From the NCBI GenBank assembly GCA_040387375.1, contig JAZKDW010000006.1, positions 6,200-70,199 on the forward strand: a stretch of DNA of 64,000 bases. Reading direction: 5' to 3'. The DNA is from JAZKDW01 sp040387375. Its GTDB lineage: Bacteria > Pseudomonadota > Gammaproteobacteria > Burkholderiales > Burkholderiaceae_D. The notes below the pieces were generated by a model. That model was not told the origin of the DNA and searched no databases. It worked only from the letters and a program-made list of their open reading frames with translations. Both the position numbers and the translations under genes were made by a program. Below, piece by piece: positions 61,538-64,000 of this stretch; position 1 is the first letter of the stretch; each line of letters opens with the position of its first letter.

Positions 61538-61597
61538 GGATTTGTGTGGCGTCATGAAACACAAAACAGAAGTGTGTCCATGTTGGGCACCCCAAAT

Positions 61598-61626
61598 AAA
61601 AATGCCATGCGTCGCATGGCATTTTT
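61598..61626. terminator. Bidirectional terminator
   Basis: AAAAATGCCATGC, loop GTC, GCATGGCATTTTT (13-bp stem). It lies downstream of the tRNA-like sequence on the minus strand and of the hydrolase fragment on the plus strand. Confidence 0.92.
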
Positions 61627-61657
61627 CATTTTTTGTTTTGAATCAAATCGCATTAAC

Positions 61658-61735
61658 TGGTTGGCGGGGCAAGGATTCGAACCTGCGACCTCGGCAAAGT
61701 AAATGCCGCATTCTGACCAGCTGAACTACCCGCCA
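61658..61735 (-). tRNA. tRNA-like sequence, anticodon position TAC, probably degenerate
   Basis: On the minus strand, TGGCGGG pairs with CCCGCCA, followed by A and CCA. A D-arm (GTTC...GAAT), an anticodon arm CGGCA/TGCCG with loop TTTACTT, and a T-loop GGTTCGAATCC are present. By position the anticodon is TAC (Val). However position 37 is T instead of a purine, and the T-stem has an extra base (GCAGG against CCTTGC). It may be a decaying tRNA or a non-standard one. A TATGCT box lies upstream and a strong terminator downstream. Confidence 0.6.
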
Positions 61736-61977
61736 ATATTCAGGCCACAGCATACACGATTCGGTATCGTTTTATCGTACAAATTCTGATTCATCCGCTT
61801 ACAAGCAAAGGCAAAATCTGGAAATATTTTCCGCAACGGGCACTCGGCCTGTTACTCGGCGGAGTAAGTACCTTGTAACGAACCAGATTGGCGACGCCCG
61901 TTACGATACGCTGCAGCTCGCCAGTTCGCTGGCGCCGTTGCACAGCCCGGATTTCTGCCAAGAGACAGCCAAGAAAA

Positions 61978-61999
61978 AAATTCTGCCACAAAAGAATTT
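61978..61999. promoter_or_regulatory. Putative HipB operator O1
   Basis: AAATTCT, 8-nt spacer, AGAATTT. The N8-spaced dyad architecture resembles the E. coli HipB site (TATCC-N8-GGATA). Confidence 0.75.
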
Positions 62000-62027
62000 G
62001 TGACCTTTCCAGCAACTAAAACAGCTT

Positions 62028-62049
62028 TAATTCCGCCAAAGTAGAATTT
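62028..62049. promoter_or_regulatory. Putative HipB operator O2
   Basis: TAATTCC, 8-nt spacer, AGAATTT. It starts exactly 50 bp after O1 and ends 3 bp before the -35 box of the hipBA promoter. Confidence 0.75.
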
Positions 62050-62052
62050 CAG

Positions 62053-62081
62053 TTGATAATGCACTCACCATTCAATATAAT
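62053..62081 (+). promoter_or_regulatory. Sigma-70 promoter of hipBA
   Basis: TTGATA (62053-62058), 17-bp spacer, TATAAT (62076-62081), 36 bp before the hipB ATG. The -10 box overlaps operator O3, so HipB binding should block transcription. Confidence 0.85.
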
Positions 62082-62099
62082 TCTGCTATAGAAGAATTT
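62078..62099. promoter_or_regulatory. Putative HipB operator O3
   Basis: TAATTCT, 8-nt spacer, AGAATTT, exactly 50 bp after O2 and overlapping the -10 box and the expected transcription start. Confidence 0.78.
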
Positions 62100-62117
62100 A
62101 CGCATAGCGAGCCTCCT

Positions 62118-62408
62118 ATGAGAAAACCTGAACATTTTGGAAAAATTCATGCGGTTTCGGACTTTGGTGCGGCAGTGCGCGCCGGCCGTAAAGCTGCGGG
62201 AATGCGCGTAGTGGATGCCTGCGCGCTCGCGGGAGTTTCTATCCAGACGCTAACCGACATTGAGGCAGGGAAACCAAGCGTGAGCATTGGCAAAATCATG
62301 GATGTTGCGGATAGCTTGGGAATTTCGTTCTTTTCGGTCTCAGCCAATGACAGGCACATTGTCGAGCGCGAATTGCCGAAGATGATTTCGCGGAGCGACG
62401 ATAAATGA
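62118..62408 (+). CDS. hipB: HipB-like antitoxin, XRE-type HTH
   Basis: A 96-residue DNA-binding protein with an XRE helix-turn-helix (about 15-70; FGAAVRAGRKAAG, DACALAGVSIQTLTDIEAGKPSVSIGKIM) and a charged C-terminal tail. HipB neutralises HipA and represses the operon. Its stop overlaps the hipA start by four bases (ATGA). Three matching operators surround its promoter. The upstream region is visibly AT-rich compared with the neighbouring core genes, consistent with acquisition. Confidence 0.92.
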   Translation: MRKPEHFGKIHAVSDFGAAVRAGRKAAGMRVVDACALAGVSIQTLTDIEAGKPSVSIGKIMDVADSLGISFFSVSANDRHIVERELPKMISRSDDK

Positions 62409-63754
62409 GCATGAAACTCAGAGTTTGGGACACGGGCAGACTCATTGGTGAGTTGGAGCATGACGGTGACTACAACCGTTATTCGTTTGAGTATTCTCGA
62501 CACTGGGCCGAGGCCGGTAACCCTTTAAGCCCCAAACTGCCATTGGCACGTAGTGAAGAGACAAGCGCGGAACGGCACAGCGCTGATGTACGCAATTTCT
62601 TCCAAAACCTTTTGCCCGAGGGCCGCGCGCTGGATGACGCTGCTTCAACGCACAATATCTCCAAGGCCAATCTGGCCGGGCTTCTGCATGCATTGGGGCG
62701 GGAATCGACCGGAGCATTCATGTTTACTTCCGACACAAGTGCGCCGTACGACAAACCCGAAGCGCCTCCTCGAGCACTTTCGTACGATGCGCTGTCGAAA
62801 CGCATACAGGCGCGCCCGCACAAACCTTTTACAGTCTGGGATGGCCGACTCCGCTTGTCGATCGCCGGCTATCAGGACAAATTAGCTGTTCTGCAATTTG
62901 ACGGCGAATGGTTTTTGCCGGAGTGTGCTCAGCACTCGTCCACGCACATCCTCAAGCCAGAGCCCGTCAATCCACTGCTGGCGGGGATGACAACCAATGA
63001 ACTGATGTGCATGTTGTTGGCAGAGTCAGTAAAGCTGAGCGTCGCAGAAACCCACCTCGTACATGTGCCCGAACCGGTGCTCGTTATTCAGCGTTTTGAC
63101 CGGAAGTATGTAGCGGCAACCAATACCGTTTGGCGACTGCAGTGCATTGATGGCTGTCAAGCATTAGGATTGCCCGTCGATTTCAAATATGAACAACCGT
63201 ATGGCGATGGCGAAGATGTAAAAGATATTCGAGATGGTGCATCGGTGAAGCAGTTTTTCGCGCTGCTCAACAACAAGGAACTCATGCGAGCGACTGGGCC
63301 GGCAAAGCTTGCGTTTTTGCGATGGGTGATTTTCCAGGTTCTAATTGGAAACACTGATGCACATGCCAAAAATCTGACCTTTTTCAGCGATTCAAAACGT
63401 TTGGCGCTTGCGCCTGCCTATGACTTGGTGTCGGGTTTGGCGTTAATCGACGCAGATGTTACCGACAGTTTAGCGATGGCGGTAGGTGACAACTTTTCCC
63501 CACGCGGCATTCGTGCGTACGACTGGGCCCTGATGGCACACGAGTGCAAGATAGCCCCGAAGTTAGTAGTAAATGTACTGACGGTTCTGGCCAGTCAGTG
63601 TCTGAAGCAGCTGCCAGACATCCGCCAGCAGGTACTGGAGCAAGGCGGTGATGCACGTATGGTGGAGCGCGTATCGGAAGTTGTATATAGCCAATGTACT
63701 GCGGCCTTGTCCGGCGTGGATGAAATCATGGCCATAGGCCTTGACAACTTTTAG
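62405..63754 (+). CDS. hipA: HipA-like serine/threonine kinase toxin
   Basis: A 449-residue HipA family kinase. The N-terminal subdomain (couple_hipA type, about 1-110) is followed by the kinase core: the Gly/Ser loop LSIAGYQDKLAV with Ser152 at the autophosphorylation position, VIQRFDRK, catalytic loop IGNTDAHAKNLTFF (Asp318, Asn323) and Mg-binding Asp340 in APAYDLVSG. E. coli HipA phosphorylates glutamyl-tRNA synthetase and causes persistence; whether this one hits GltX is unknown, although a tRNA-Glu gene lies next door. All catalytic residues are intact, so it should be active. Confidence 0.94.
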   Translation: MSMKLRVWDTGRLIGELEHDGDYNRYSFEYSRHWAEAGNPLSPKLPLARSEETSAERHSADVRNFFQNLLPEGRALDDAASTHNISKANLAGLLHALGRESTGAFMFTSDTSAPYDKPEAPPRALSYDALSKRIQARPHKPFTVWDGRLRLSIAGYQDKLAVLQFDGEWFLPECAQHSSTHILKPEPVNPLLAGMTTNELMCMLLAESVKLSVAETHLVHVPEPVLVIQRFDRKYVAATNTVWRLQCIDGCQALGLPVDFKYEQPYGDGEDVKDIRDGASVKQFFALLNNKELMRATGPAKLAFLRWVIFQVLIGNTDAHAKNLTFFSDSKRLALAPAYDLVSGLALIDADVTDSLAMAVGDNFSPRGIRAYDWALMAHECKIAPKLVVNVLTVLASQCLKQLPDIRQQVLEQGGDARMVERVSEVVYSQCTAALSGVDEIMAIGLDNF

Positions 63755-63840
63755 CCGTTTCAGACCGGCTTGGACTGTAGTGGTCAAGTAAATACGGTCA
63801 CATCGCTGGTTTCAACGTGCATGGATCTTTGCGACCCGGT

Positions 63841-63870
63841 CTCAAATAATTTGTGTACAAATTATTTGAG
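63841..63870. repeat. 14-bp-arm palindrome downstream of hipA
   Basis: CTCAAATAATTTGT and its exact complement separated by GT. It is AT-rich and without a T-run, 86 bp after hipA. It could be a hipA 3' hairpin, an operator or a recombination relic. Confidence 0.7.
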
Positions 63871-63893
63871 CCGCGTGCAGTCGCTGAAAAAGG

Positions 63894-63921
63894 AAAAGGC
63901 CTTGAATGATCAAGGCCTTTT
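63894..63921 (-). terminator. Terminator of tRNA-Glu
   Basis: AAAAGGCCTTGA, 4-nt loop, TCAAGGCCTTTT; a T-rich tail follows on the minus strand. It could also stop hipA transcription. Confidence 0.9.
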
Positions 63922-63946
63922 CTCTTCTCTCTTACCAAGAGAATGC

Positions 63947-64000
63947 TGGCGTCCCCAAGGGGATTCGAACCCCTGTACTCACCGTGAAAGGGTGATGTCC
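63947..64000 (-). tRNA. tRNA-Glu(TTC), 5' part outside window
   Basis: The visible 54 nt give, on the minus strand, the anticodon arm CACCCTTTCACGGTG (anticodon TTC), variable loop, T-arm GGGGTTCGAATCCCC and acceptor 3' strand with CCA. The D-arm and 5' acceptor strand lie beyond the right edge. Confidence 0.95.

Noticed and set aside
61244..61564. N-terminal part of the 244-codon frame that includes the SDR fragment
   Set aside because: This segment is merely the antisense of the hydrolase fragment and has no SDR features.
63755..63840. Insertion-sequence end near AGTGGTCAAGTAAATACGG after hipA
   Set aside because: It has the look of some IS ends, but no matching inverted end or transposase is visible within the window.

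Overview
The window looks like a chromosomal segment of a betaproteobacterium, most likely Burkholderiales close to Oxalobacteraceae. This is inferred from gene content and order, not from a database match. The main pointers are nadE-glnB, hemCDXY beside ppc, ftsK-lolA-rarA-serS, pmbA divergent from darP, and an EF-P with arginine at residue 32 next to earP.

Layout. 0-12 kb: a GH1-like/RmlD fusion enzyme running off the left edge, arfB, ompR-envZ, several small stress or envelope genes (CAP domain, KGG-repeat, ClpP-like, lipoprotein), pirin, an MpaB-type oxygenase, and tRNA-Ser. 12-32 kb: dense housekeeping genes: serS, rarA, lolA, ftsK, trxB, an Smr protein, nadE-glnB, a GNAT-like protein, ppa, hemCDXY, ppc and an AlgR/AlgZ two-component pair. 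33-43 kb: argH, a TRAP transporter (dctQM with a convergent dctP), pmbA, darP, mog, a carboxylesterase and purU. 44-51 kb: a bactofilin, a medium-chain reductase, yjgN, an M48 protease, efp-earP and an RsbRD-type histidine kinase. 51-61.5 kb: an accessory catabolic region. It has a minus-strand operon (small AtzG-like protein, amidase, CaiB-type CoA-transferase, crotonase, PuuE-like deacetylase, SDR) divergent from a GntR/FCD regulator. Beyond it lie a second, paralogous GntR regulator, a TIM-barrel isomerase and three decayed gene fragments. 61.6-64 kb: a hipBA toxin-antitoxin module between a degenerate tRNA-like sequence and tRNA-Glu.

The longer gene-free stretches are not empty. They hold a MITE-like element in two copies, a two-part dispersed repeat whose 37.7 kb copy is interrupted by one MITE-like copy, and long inverted-repeat elements of 137-199 bp. 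Two of those elements share an internal core but have unrelated arms.

The signals most worth following are: (i) three HipB-type operators spaced exactly 50 bp apart around a near-consensus hipBA promoter; (ii) the amidase/PuuE-like/CoA-transferase operon, which reads as an undescribed route from a cyclic amide or imide to CoA thioesters and contains two enzymes with non-canonical active sites; (iii) the family of structured intergenic repeats; (iv) a deletion scar that beheads two divergent genes at one breakpoint.
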